From: Linanthus parryae
Taxonomy: Eukaryota > Streptophyta > Magnoliopsida > Ericales > Polemoniaceae
DNA length: 64,000 nucleotides
Direction: 5' to 3'
Assembly: GCA_023055425.1 (NCBI GenBank)
Contig: JALGPY010000033.1
Location: 2,102,908-2,166,907, forward strand
Position numbers and translations under genes: made by a program. Under the pieces are notes generated by a model. That model was not told the DNA's origin. It was given only the letters and a program-made list of their open reading frames with translations, and ran no database searches. Shown in pieces: positions 36,532-47,369 of this stretch (positions are counted from its first letter, which is position 1; the number at the start of each line of letters is the position of its first letter).

Positions 36532-36550
36532 TGGTGAACCCGACGTGAAC
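36532..36550 (+). promoter_or_regulatory. Candidate primer binding site, Tat element
   Basis: TGGTGAACCCGACGTGAAC follows the LTR end by three bases. The TGG start matches a tRNA CCA tail. I cannot match the rest to a particular plant tRNA from memory, so the primer is unassigned. Confidence 0.5.
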
Positions 36551-36568
36551 TTACCATTGCAAGCAACC

Positions 36569-38938
36569 ATGTCTCAGGAGGATGATGTCAGTAACATATC
36601 GCCTTCCACGGAGGCCGCCTCAGGAGAGGAGATTCGCCGTACTCCTACAGCTACCGGTGATGCTCCGACGCTAGAAGCTTTGGACGCCACTATCCAGAGT
36701 CAGGCGAAGGCTCTCAAAGCTCAATCTGCGCATCTAGAACGAATCATGGCTGTCATGGGGACTCTTGCTCCAAACCCCGCACCAGCCACCGCCGTCTCTC
36801 AGGGAGGAGGAGTCTCCACCACTCAAGGATTGGGAGTGTCAACCACACCACCCAACCCTAATCTGCAAACTCCAACAGCGACTACGCAGCTACACTCAAT
36901 TCAGGGGTCAACAGCTCAAATGTTGCCTCTCGCTGCTCATACTCCTCAGCCTCCAGCTTTGGTGCCTAATCCGGCCTCACAGTATCCCTTGCCTCCTCCA
37001 ACGGCAATCTGGGGTAACGTGAATTCTCAATACGTCCCTAGCCCTCCTGCGACATATGTGTCGCCTCCACCTGCGGCAACCCCTCCTCCTGCTGCCGAGG
37101 GAAGTACTCCGGAGTGTATGACGTCTCTGCAACGACGCATAGACACTATTCTGGCTCACCAATCGTTCGCGGATACCATCATCCCGAAGCTCGACAACGA
37201 TCCGCCTATCCCACGACAGATCTATCTAATGCCTAACCCTGCTGGGTACAAGGCTCCTAAATGGGACAAGTTCGAAGATGTCAATGGGAACGCCCATGAG
37301 CATGTCATGCGTTTCATCAATATGATGGGGCCGTATGGAGCCGATCCCAAACTGCTGATGCGCGAGTTCCCGAAATCCTTGGGGAACGTGGCTTACAAGT
37401 GGTAGAGGACGTTGGAAGCCGGATCCGTGAAGACTTGAAACGACATGGTCCAGAAGTTCTACACCAAGTTCTTCCAGATGGAGGAAAAGGTGACGATGAT
37501 TCATCTCTCGCGGATGTATCAAAAGCGCGAGGAGGACGGAATAACCTTCATCAAGAAGTTCAGGGCCAAGTCCTTGGAATGCAAAGATGTGATACTCGAA
37601 AGCAGAATCGTAGAGATAAGCCTGCAGTGCATGCAAGACGAGTACAAAGGTATGCTTATCAACCTGCAAACGCCTACGTTTTCAAAGCTAATCGAATGCA
37701 CGAAGAACATCGAGCCTATAGTGGAGAGGCATAAAAAGAGAAACGCCCCTGAGCGATCCTCGGGCGGTACTACTTTCAAAATCGGGAGATTCAGCTACAA
37801 GAGGGGACGCGAGGCCGAAGTGAATACGGTCTCACCCCAAAAGCGGGCGAAGATTGTTAACTTTGATGCACCACCTCTGCCATGTTGGGTGGAAGAAGCA
37901 AGCCACCTTTGCAGGAAGTGGCGTAAGGACGGTGTCCTACCGCCGCTCGAAAAGGCACCCTCTAGGGAGATGGTTAGGAACCTGAAGTGGTGCGAATATC
38001 ACGGAAATGTTATGCATCCCACGGCGGACTGCAAGAAGCTCAGAATCGTGTTTAGCCAAAAGATGAAGAATGGCGAACTGATTGCCAGCGATCTAAGGCA
38101 TGATGTGCGCAACAATCCACTCCCTTCCCATGCGGAGCAAGAATCGAAAGGAAAAGAGGTAGCTATGATCTCGATTGTGGATCTTGAAGAGGTCGCAGAG
38201 GATGGTCTACCCATCGTTGCCGAAATCCATGATGGTGAAGACTACATCATAGACACGGAGGACGAACGTGCCGACCGGATGAAGGGGTCGCACGGGTTCA
38301 GCAGGTTCTTCGACGAGATGAATTTCTCTGAAAAATGCCGGGCGGAGATGATTAAGGCGATCTTAAGGGTAGCAGAAGACTACGAGGAGGATCTCGTAGT
38401 CTCCAATGGGAAAGTCGTTAGGGCGTCTCGCTCTATAGAAAAGGTCATAACCTTTTCCGCAAGCGACAAGAAGACAGATGCGAGCCACCAGAGGCCTCTT
38501 TACGTAACGACTATCATCAATGGCGTTGAGTTCAAAAGAGCGTTCGTCGACGGAGGAGCAGCAGTTAACGTTGTTTCGCTCCATACATTGAAGCTAGCGG
38601 GAATTCCAGAGTACAAGATTGTCAAGCGTCCATCCCCGCTGATGGGATTCGGAAGCGACTCCAGAATGACGATAGGAAGGATCCGCCTTGGTATCCAGAT
38701 CGGCAAAATCAAGTGCTCAGCGAAATTCTATGTCATAGATGCGAACACTACGTATCACATGATCATAGGTCGAGCCTGGATTCATCGCTTTGATGCTGTC
38801 CCTTCAACAGCTCACCAATTGATGAAAGCCATTTGGAATGACAAAATAGTCGAGATACCAGCTTCGACGAATCCATTCAACATGGATGAAGCGCATCTCA
38901 GTGAGGCGGTGTGGTTCACTGAGATGGCAGATGAGTAA
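36569..38938 (+). pseudogene. Tat gag-protease ORF with two nonsense codons
   Basis: The start is ATG 36,569 in ACCATGTC; the 24 bases before it are open but lack ATG. The product would be about 789 residues: a Ser/Thr/Pro-rich N-terminus (about residues 60-200), a retrotransposon capsid domain from about 230 to 400 (FEDVNGNAHEHVMRF, then FYTKFF), a single zinc-binding motif CEYHGNVMHPTADC near 37,990, and an aspartic protease near 38,540 (FVDGGAAVNVV). Two in-frame stops fall inside the capsid domain: TAG at 37,403-37,405 and TGA at 37,436-37,438. The second lies where a Trp is expected; both are explained by single G to A changes. The frame is otherwise open to TAA 38,936-38,938. Gag and protease share one frame, normal for the lineage. 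Confidence 0.88.
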
Positions 38939-39463
38939 ACGCCGGGACCATTCAACCCCACTCCTTTGCCCCGATGGGAGGATATCAAAGATCAGTCACC
39001 TGCGGGAGTGATGGTGACAAGAGAGGATGCCAAGGAAAAGCCGCCTACGCGAGAAGAGGCGCCGCGGATTGCCTACCAGCGAAAGAACGTGTACACTCTG
39101 AAAAGAATAGCAAAGCATGACCCTAAAGGCAAGGAGATAGAGAGTTTCTACGCCAAAGAGAAGAAATGCTACCGCATATGAAGGTGCGCGGGGGTGTCCC
39201 CACGCGGGCATGGGGATATCCCTGAGCAAATCAACCAAATTGAGCAGGTTTCGGAGACATAAAAACCAATGAGATGCACTCTAGAAGAGAAACTCAAAGA
39301 AGCACCCGAATGCATGGAAGACAAACCCAGACCACAAAAGCAGGAGCTGAAGGAGGTATTTCTAAGCCCGGGCGAAGAAAAGAAGAGGCCAGTCTTTCTA
39401 AGTGCGGACCTCACAAGCGAAGAGGAGGAAAGATTGCTACAGCTCTTGACTGAGTACAAGGAC
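38939..39463 (+). pseudogene. Tat pol N-terminal linker (broken)
   Basis: Continues in the gag-protease frame with two further stops (TGA about 39,179; TAA about 39,258). It is charged and Glu/Lys-rich, as in pol linkers between protease and reverse transcriptase. It ends just before the reverse transcriptase block; a missing base near 39,464 changes frame, since the shared AWEYDEMPGLD phrase is readable only across frames. Confidence 0.65.
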
Positions 39464-40382
39464 TCGCATGGGAATACGATGAAATGCCTGGCCTGGATAC
39501 GAGCATCACCATGCATCGGTTAGATGTGATTCCAGGATCCAAGCCGGTAAAGCAGAGCACAAGAAGCTTTAGGCCGGAGCTCAACGTGAAGATTAAGCAG
39601 GAGATTGTCAAACACCTGGATGCCAAATTCATAGAGCCAAATCACCATCCCACATGGTTGGCTAACATTTTGCCCGTGGTGAAGAAGAATGGGCAGCTTC
39701 GCATTTGCGTGGATTTCCGGGATCTCAATCGTTTCTTCCCTAAGGACGATTTTCGACTCCCGAACATTGACTTACTTATCGATTCAACCGCGGGTCATCG
39801 CATGTTCAGCTTCATGGACGGCTTCAGTGGGTACAATCAAATCAAGATGGACCCCGAAGATGCACGGAAAACCGCATTCATCACCCCAGTGGGAGTATTC
39901 AACTATACGGTGATGCCTTTTGGTCTCAAAGACGCAGGTGCAACTTACCAGCGGGCCATGATGGCCCTATTCCACGATATGATGCACAAGGAAGTGGAAT
40001 TCTATGTGGATGACCTAGTTGTCAAATCCAAGGAGGAGGCAGACCATCTAGCGGATTTGCGAAAAGTGTTTAACAGATGCAGACGCTTTCAATTGAATAT
40101 GAACCCCATGAAGTGCGCATTCGGGGTAACATCAGGGAAGTTCTTGGGATGCGTGGTACATCGCCAAGGAATCAAGCCTGACTCTGCGAAAGTATCAGCC
40201 ATCACTGGCATGACTCCGCCACATAACCATAGTGCCTTGAAAACCTTCTTGGGAAAGCTATCCTATTTGCGAAGATTCATCCCAGCGATCGCCGAAATCA
40301 CCTTCTGTTTCAGTGATCTTCTCAAGAAAGATGCCATATACAACTAGGCTGCGGAGCACGAAGCTGCGTTCGGGAAACTAAA
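39464..40382 (+). pseudogene. Tat reverse transcriptase
   Basis: The core is a single frame (39,484-40,347): IKQEIVKHLDAKFI, RICVDFRDLNRFFPKDDF, FMDGFSGYNQIKMDPEDA, MPFGLKDAGATYQRAM, FYVDDLVVKS (the catalytic YVDD), then FLGKLSYLRRFIP at the start of the connection. All reverse transcriptase blocks are present. A TAG at 40,345-40,347 lies at a conserved Trp position. The frame stops at 40,382, where a 2.3-kb insert separates it from its RNase H. It makes the DNA copy of the element's RNA. Confidence 0.9.
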
Positions 40383-42707
40383 TGTGTAACACCCCCAAAT
40401 GGCCCAAGCCGGAGACCCGGGGATGTCACTCCGTACCCGAGAGGAGCCCGGATACAAGGAGATTTTATAACATGGTTCACAAGCACACACACCCACAATA
40501 ATAAATTAAATCCAATTAAAATAATGTATTATCATAAACCTTCGTCCTAGCCACAAACCGGCAAAAACAACTAAAGCGTTTAAACTACTAAAGAGTTCAA
40601 ATTGAAATGAAATACTACTATTAATAATCCATGTGGTGCGCGTCCCCTTCTATGCCCGATAACCTTCTTCTAAACCTGTGGTGCGGAATGAAAAAGAAAC
40701 ACCACAGTACAAAATCAGCATTGAAATACTGGTAAGCAAACATCCAAACATGTAAAACGATGATGGATAGTTATAAAACAAGACTCATTTGTAAGTAAGA
40801 GTTTTTCGCAAACACAGCGGTAATAAAGTGACTCTTGTTTCAAAACATAAGAGTTCCCAATTCCATAATATATTTCCAAATCAATTTCCATATTATTAGG
40901 AAAAAATCCAAATCCAGTGTTAACTTCGTTCCGTTAACAAAAACCAAAAATCCATTATAAATTCGTTGTGACGGGGGAAACCAAACCATCTCGCAAGCAT
41001 CCAAGACCTTAAGTGTCGACACCCCCCAAAGAATCTAGCGTCCAGAGGAGTGAGTACAGGGAGCTATCCGGGGACTTGCAACCGGATTAAAATAAAATAA
41101 ATTGAAACGGAAGACCGAGATCAAACCGTCCAATGCCAATGGTAACCATACCACAATAATAATAAATGTCCCCGCACAACTATTCCACTTTACGTATTAA
41201 TGCATTATCATTATCATGATGATATTTCCAAGAAAAACATTTATCAAGTAGAAATCACATATTGCATGTCACGTCACATAAACACATTTTGAGACGTAAA
41301 GAAATACAAGAATTCGTTTTGACACGAAAGAGATAAGCACACTAGGCTTGGCACATTTACTTACCTCAAAGCAAATTCCAACAATAGCAATCAATCAACG
41401 TACTCTACGTACTCGTCGTCGACGAACTCGTTACCTACACATAACAATATGCTAATCAAACCAATATTCTAGCAATATACTTGCTATACTAATTACATGC
41501 ATATGATAGCCCATGGTTTAGGGTTCTAACACCTCCCCAACATCCCATTCAATTCATGCTCCAAAATAAGCTTAAAGCTTTGCCTCAAAAACCCTTATCC
41601 TAAAGTATGCATAATCCATCATAACTCCACCAATTCTATTACTCCAGTTTCCCAAACAGATCATGGTCTAGAAACAGTTCCATTGGATTCAAAACGTTCG
41701 AAATAATAAGTTTAGCCTCAAACGGATCTTAATTTCGATTCCTGAATCAAAAGTTACACTAGTTTCAAGTTTCCAACTTCATTCAAAATATCCATACGGG
41801 AATTATCAATCTTCATGAAACTTTTCCCCCAAGCATCTAATTCATCCTATAATCATACTAAACCTAATATAACATGATTCCCACATTCAAATCAGATTGT
41901 TATCCACCTAATATGATCATTCAAACTCCCAAATCATTCAATCAAACTTCCCTTTCAAACTAGGGTTTCTTCCCAATACTCAAGAACATGATAAACCCTA
42001 AAACTTGATAATAAATCTTACGAATCCATGAACAATGATCCTAACCATAACAAACTGAAATTTAGAGATTGCATGCAACATACATGAATCATGAACAAGT
42101 GATCACAAGATCAAGAGATCAACAAGAGAAAAGAGAAAAAGAAACGAAACAACCCAACCCGCTCAACCCGCCGCCCATGGAGGCGGACGGAGAGAGAGGC
42201 GGACGGGGATAGGGAGAAAGAAAGAGAGAAAAGAAGGAAGAAAGAAAGAAAAGAGAAAAAGAGAAAGAGAGAGAGTTACCTTGCCGGAAAAGAGAGAGAG
42301 AGCGGCGGCGGCGGTGGGGTGGCTGCCGTCGGTCACAAGGGAGAGAGAGAGTGAGAGAGGGACGGGTAGAGTAGGGAGAGTGAGAGAGATTAGGAAAAAT
42401 AGGAGAATGAGGGTTTTTATGAGAGTTAGAATTAAAATTAACCTCATAAGTAGGAAACCCTCTTGGATTAGGAAACTTTTATTGTAGGAAGAAATTTAGG
42501 TCAAAAGACACTTATTTCCCCTTAGTTTTGCCAAAAGACAAACACCTCCCCCAAACTCAAGTAAAAGACACTAAAACCTTTGATTAAAGTCACAAAGTTC
42601 CCCCCAAACTCTCAAAGCATTAAAATTAACTCTCTATAATTACTTTAACTTCCCAATACTTGTAATAATATCACAAAATACCCGTAGTCACAAAACGGGG
42701 TATTTCA
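40383..42707 (-). repeat. Solo LTR-like insert (~2.3 kb) in the Tat pol gene
   Basis: It interrupts pol exactly between KL and KELLTSS, and joining the flanks restores the reading frame. On the minus strand it begins TGAAATACCCCG and ends GGGGGTGTTACACA, a TG...CA pair with short inverted ends, as in long gypsy LTRs of the Tekay/Del type (inference). Flanks share AAA (or CTAAA/CAAAA). A GA-rich region with a CAAGGTAAC splice-donor-like site and CATAAAAACC on the minus strand suggests an LTR leader. There is no coding domain; a frame at 42,163-42,447 is low-complexity Leu/Ser. Confidence 0.6.
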
Positions 42708-43190
42708 AAAGGAGCTGCTGACATCTTCAAAAGTAATGATCGCACCTCAGCTCGGATCACCACTCTTGTTGTATCTGACGTCAATAAGGAGGTCTATAGG
42801 AGCTCTCCTAGCTCAGGACTATGAGGGTCAAGAAATGCCCATCTACTACATTTCTCGCATCGTGGAGCCCGCAGAATCAAGGTACACGGACATCGAACAT
42901 CATTGCCTTGCTTTATTCTTTGTAATAGAGAAGTTGAGACAATATTTCGCTTCGCACAAAGTGGTGGTGGTCACAAGGAGCGATCCCATACGATATCTTC
43001 TGACTCACACAACTCCTGGGGGAAGATTGGAAAAGTGGTACATGACCATTTCCCAATATGACATCACATGCGTTCGGCCGCGGGTGATCAAATCGCAGGC
43101 GGTAGCGGATTTGCTGGCGCAGTTCCCCGATAACAGTCATGAGCCCGTGATTGAAGAAGAATTGGAGGGACCTGAAATCTACGCAGTTGA
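42708..43190 (+). pseudogene. Tat gypsy-type RNase H
   Basis: Open from 42,708 on: LLLYLTSIRRSIGALLAQD, IYYISRIVEPAESRYTDIE, VVVTRSDPIRYLL, then the connection ending VADLLAQFPD at 43,135. This is the RNase H that normally follows gypsy reverse transcriptase. Its first catalytic Asp position reads LTS here (usually VS/AS-x-x-A), so activity is uncertain. Confidence 0.8.
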
Positions 43191-43560
43191 GTTGCCCTAT
43201 TGGACGCTCCATTTCGACGGCTCGTCAACAAGGAAAGGTGGAGGCATCGGGATAGTCTTGACCAAACCAGATGGGGAAGTCATACAGATGTCTACAAAGC
43301 TTGACTTCGCAGTTACCAACAACGAAGCAGAGTATGAAGCTCTCATCGCAGGACTCCGCGCGGCAAAGGCCTTGGAAGTAAGCAACTTGACGGTTATGGG
43401 GGACTCCAAGCAAATCGTCAAACAAGCCTCGTGCGAGTATGGTTTGAAGGAGATAAACTTACCGGACCTTGGTACAGAAATTGGTGAAACAGTTCTGCGA
43501 AGTTAGATACGAGCACAAACCTCGAGCGGACAATAGGCATGCTGACGCTTTAGCTACCTT
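43191..43560 (+). pseudogene. Tat archaeal-type RNase H (second RNase H)
   Basis: HFDGSSTRKGGGIGIVL (Asp), NNEAEYEALIAGLRAAK (Glu), VMGDSKQIVKQ (Asp) and NRHADALATLGSKV (Asp) are all visible, so the four-residue active site is complete. A frameshift near 43,463 separates the last block, which is read in the next frame from LVQKLVKQF. Acquisition of an aRNH between RNase H and integrase defines the Tat lineage. It probably took over RNA removal and primer processing (family inference). Confidence 0.88.
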
Positions 43561-43774
43561 GGGATCCAAGGTCAGTACGGACAAATGTCTCGCAAGAATC
43601 TTGATTGAAGTGCGAACATCCTCGGCGTTGACAGAAGACGCGTGCGACGATGAATGCATGGACGATACGGACTGGAGAAAGTCAATCTTACGGGCCATCG
43701 CAGAAGGCACGAGCAGCGAGAACTGGGCATCCACAAAGGGGTATTGCATACATGACAACACCCTTTATTACAAG
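43561..43774 (+). pseudogene. Tat integrase, first N-terminal module (5' piece)
   Basis: Reads DDTDWRKSILRAIAEG then HDNTLYYK, ending at the Angela #2 insertion. It resumes after 52,227 with GPGGILMRCVSEQEG in frame once one ACAAG is dropped. The DWRKxxxxxxxxG ... LYxKG ... LxRCVS pattern is the usual start of the zinc-binding region of gypsy integrases. It is the first of two such modules. Confidence 0.85.
43770..43774. repeat. Target-site duplication of Angela #2, left (ACAAG)
   Basis: Repeated exactly at 52,223-52,227. Both copies sit in the integrase reading frame. Confidence 0.93.
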
Positions 43775-45217
43775 TGTTGGGTTTTGACGTAGGTAACGCA
43801 GCGGAATAACAAAAAATTAATCCTACTCAAAGCCCACCAAGGATCACAGGAAGAGTCATCATAACATGATTAAGGACATAGAAGATGTGTACCTTTTTGA
43901 TTTGTGAGATCACACGAAGAATGATGTCCTCGTCTCTACGGTTGATCCACGTCTAGAGGTGAGATCTAGATTCTTCCTTCAATCAAGTGCTAGCTCTAAC
44001 CTTGGAGGAAGAGGGATGATGATCAAAGCAACAAATCACCAAAAGCACAAGAGAGGGGCGGCCTCTCTTTGCCGTCGGGTAGGGGGCGGACGGGTGGCTA
44101 GGGTTTCGGCCCTAGCACCTTGTCTTGCTCTCTCTTTTGCTCTCTCCCACTCTTTGTGTGTTATATCTAATAATAACTCATATGTGGGAAGGAAGCTAGA
44201 GCCTCCTTTATATACTCCAACAACTCCTTGTTGTTTCCATAAAAGAGTTTTCTTGTTCTAGTAGGACTAGAACTATTCCCTTCCTTGCAAATTAGTCCTA
44301 CTAAGTTTTCAAGGTGTTGCACAATGATCCTTCTATTAATTAATCCATATTAATTAATCCCAAATCTAGCTCTACTCTATTTGACGTGTGACCCCATAGG
44401 TTTCTATATAGTTGGTAGTAACTATTACTAACATGGAGCGGTCTCTAGCAACACATCCATGCAACCCAACCAATAGAAATAGTCAGTGATCCCGACAAAC
44501 CTTTGTGCCCAATATGTCATGTTGCATTATCCCTTTGTCACCATATCCGGATTGGACACGAGACATAAATAGTCACACTCGTATATCCAATCCATAGTTC
44601 CTCGATCCTGGGAATATGCTTATACTTGCAGATAACAGTAATATCTCTATATTAATTTATCTGAGTCTGGCCAGACATTCAATAAGCCTCATCCCTCGAG
44701 TGGCCCGTGGATATTTACCCCCATTATGTGGGAGGGACAAATCCTATCTACATCACTACGATCTCTAAGCTTGCTTCCTATTACGCCCGATAGCCACCTT
44801 TATGATTACCCAGTTACGGTGTAACGTTTGATAACATCAAAGCGCAATATTTCACAAGTAGAGTATCTAGTGACTTCAAGTCCAAGGATTGCAATAATAT
44901 TAGCACTACGAAAAGCGATTGTGACTTCACATAATCTAATGTATCCTTTTCGTCGTGGGTCAATCCAGTATGCCATTACTCCTAATGCATACTCATGTGT
45001 TAGATCGTGATATCCTCATATCAATCCAACCCCATACTAGTCTACAGATGATTGTCCCATTAATCATTATAATTGACTAGGGATATTTAAGATAAATAAC
45101 ACAATTTATCTAAGGACTTCATTATATTAAATATCGCCATAAATAATAAATGAATATTCTAGCCAAAACATTGTTCATACTAAATCTACGATTGCCTCTA
45201 GGGCATCTATTCCAACA
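43775..45217 (-). repeat. Angela #2 3' LTR
   Basis: TGTTGGGTTTTGACG...GCATCTATTCCAACA on the + strand, 1,443 bp, the same length as its partner. TATATAAA on the minus strand is at 44,207-44,214. Confidence 0.95.
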
Positions 45218-45231
45218 GTCTCCCACTTGAA
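45218..45231 (-). promoter_or_regulatory. Polypurine tract, Angela #2
   Basis: The minus strand AAGTGGGAGAC abuts the 3' LTR. Confidence 0.8.
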
Positions 45232-47369
45232 CTAGAGCCAATCCGGCGCATCTCGTATGCCTATAGATCTGGCGTGCCCTTCATGCTTTCGCTGCGCAAG
45301 AGGTTTCGTAAGCGGATCTGACACGTTGTCATCTGTCGGAATCTTGCATATCTTCACATCTCCTCGATCGATCATATCACGAATAAGATGGAATCTCCTA
45401 AGTACATGCTTTGACTTTTGGTGCGATCTTGGTTCCTTTGCCTGTGCGATTGCCCCAGAGTTGTCACAGTACAACTCTACGGGATCCACTATGCTAGGGA
45501 CCACACCGAGCTCAGTGATAAACTTCTTTATCCATACTGCCTCTTTTGCTGCTTCCGCAGCAGCAATGTACTCAGCTTCTGTTGTGGAATCAGCAACTGT
45601 GCCTTGCTTGGAACTCTTCCAGCTCACAGCTCCTCCATTCAGGCAAAACATGTATCCAGACTGCGATCTGTAATCATCCTTGTCGGTTTGGAAGCTTGCG
45701 TCAGTGTAACCCTTTACACTCAGCTCTTCCATTCCTCCAAATATCAAGAATACATCCTTAGTTCTTCTCAAGTACTTTATGATGTTCTTGACAGCAATCC
45801 AGTGACTCTCACCCGGATTGGACTGGTATCTGCTCACCATACTCAATGCGTATGATACGTCTGGTCTAGTACATAGCATGGCGTACATGATGGATCAATG
45901 GCTGAAGCATAGGGTATCCTGCTCATGCGGTCCTTCTCCATCTCGTTGGAGGGACAGTCATTCTTGGAAAGAGTGACTCCATGTGACATGGGCAAGAATC
46001 CCTTCTTGGAATCTTGCATGTTGAACCTCTTCAACACATTGTCAATATATGTACTCTGACTTAGGCCAAGCAACCTTTTAGATCTATCTCTATAGATCTT
46101 TATACCCAGTATATAGGCTGCGTCTCCTAAGTCTTTCATCGCAAAGCACTTTCCTAGCCAATCTTTAACAGATTGCATAGTAGGAATGTCATTGCCAATG
46201 ATTAGTATGTCATCCACATACAAGACCAGAAATACTATAGAGCTCCCACTAACCTTCTTGTAAACACAAGGCTCATCTTCGTTCTTGATGAAACCAAACT
46301 CTTTGACCGCGTCATCAAAACGTCGATTCCAGCTCCTAGAAGCTTGCTTTAATCCATAAATGGATCTTTGCAGCTTACAGACTTTGTTGGCATTTTCTGG
46401 ATCCTCAAAACCCTCTGGTTGTGTCATGTACACATCCTCAAGGAGGTTCCCATAAAGGAACGCTGTTTTGACATCCATTTGCCAAATCTCATAGTCGTAG
46501 TATGCTGCAATAGCAAGTAAGATTCGAATGGATTTAGTCATGGCGACTGGTGAAAAGGTCTCATCATAGTCAATACCATGAATCTGTCTATAACCTTTGG
46601 CCACCAATCGCCCCTTATAGGGAACTACCTTGCCATCCATGTCGGTCTTCTTCTTGAAGACGCACTTGCACCCTATGGGTCGAGCCCCTTCGGGTGGTTC
46701 CACCAAAGTCCATACTTTGTTGGTGTACATGGAATCCATTTCGGATCTCATGGATTCTAGCCATTTCTTAGAGTCTGGGCCACTCATGGCTTCTCCATAG
46801 TTTGCAGGCTCATCATCCACGAGTGGTACGTCATCGGGCTCAGTCACGAGAAGTCCATACCTCTCTGGCTCATGACGTACTCTTCCTGATCTACGGAGTT
46901 CCTGTGTTACCTGAACAGGCTCTTCCACAACTTCTTGTGGCTCCTGTTCATGTTCCATTATTGGTTCAGTGGTTTGTGGTTCATGAATTTCTTCAAGTTC
47001 TACAACCCTCCCACTTGCTTCCTTAGAGACCAGTTCTCTTTCTAGAAACACGCCGGTCCGAGCAACAAACACTTTGTTCTCGGTAGGGTTATAGAAATAA
47101 TATCCTTTAGTTTCCTTAGGATATCCCACAAACTTACACTTATCCGCTTTAGGCCCGAGCTTGTCTGTTTGTAAACGCTTTACATAGACGTCGCAGCCCC
47201 AAATCTTCATAAACGACACTATGGGACGCTTCCCAGTCCATATCTCATATGGCGTCTTCATGACTGATTTGGATGGAACACGGTTAATGGTAAAAGCTGC
47301 CGTCATTAGAGCATGTCCCCAAAAGGATATCGGAAGATCTGTTTGAGACATCATAGATCGCACCATATC
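45232..47369 (-). pseudogene. Angela #2 pol, 3' half: integrase end, reverse transcriptase, RNase H
   Basis: Continues the gag-pol frame after one nonsense codon. It holds the integrase C-terminal part (FWGHALMTAAFTINRVPSKS, KCKFVGYPKETKGYYFYNP), reverse transcriptase (WVFKKKT-like KCVFKKKTDMDG, FSPVAMTKSIRILLAIAAYY, LYVDDILIIGND) and RNase H (GYTDASFQTDKDDYRSQSG, TTEAEYIAAAEAAKEAVW, YCDNSGAIAQAK) through HVLRRFHLIRDM to the stop at 45,232. A single C is missing near 45,896 compared with copies #1 and #4, shifting the frame between IPYASAI and MYAMLCTRPDVSYAL. Otherwise every catalytic block is complete, including YVDD. Confidence 0.93.

Noticed and set aside
42163..42447. 94-codon Leu/Ser-rich frame
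   Set aside because: Low-complexity GA/CT tract inside a solo LTR.
43959..44261. 100-codon frame present in both LTRs of Angela #2 (also 50,964-51,266)
   Set aside because: Identity comes from LTR duplication. It is antisense to the element, has no domain, and is broken in other copies.
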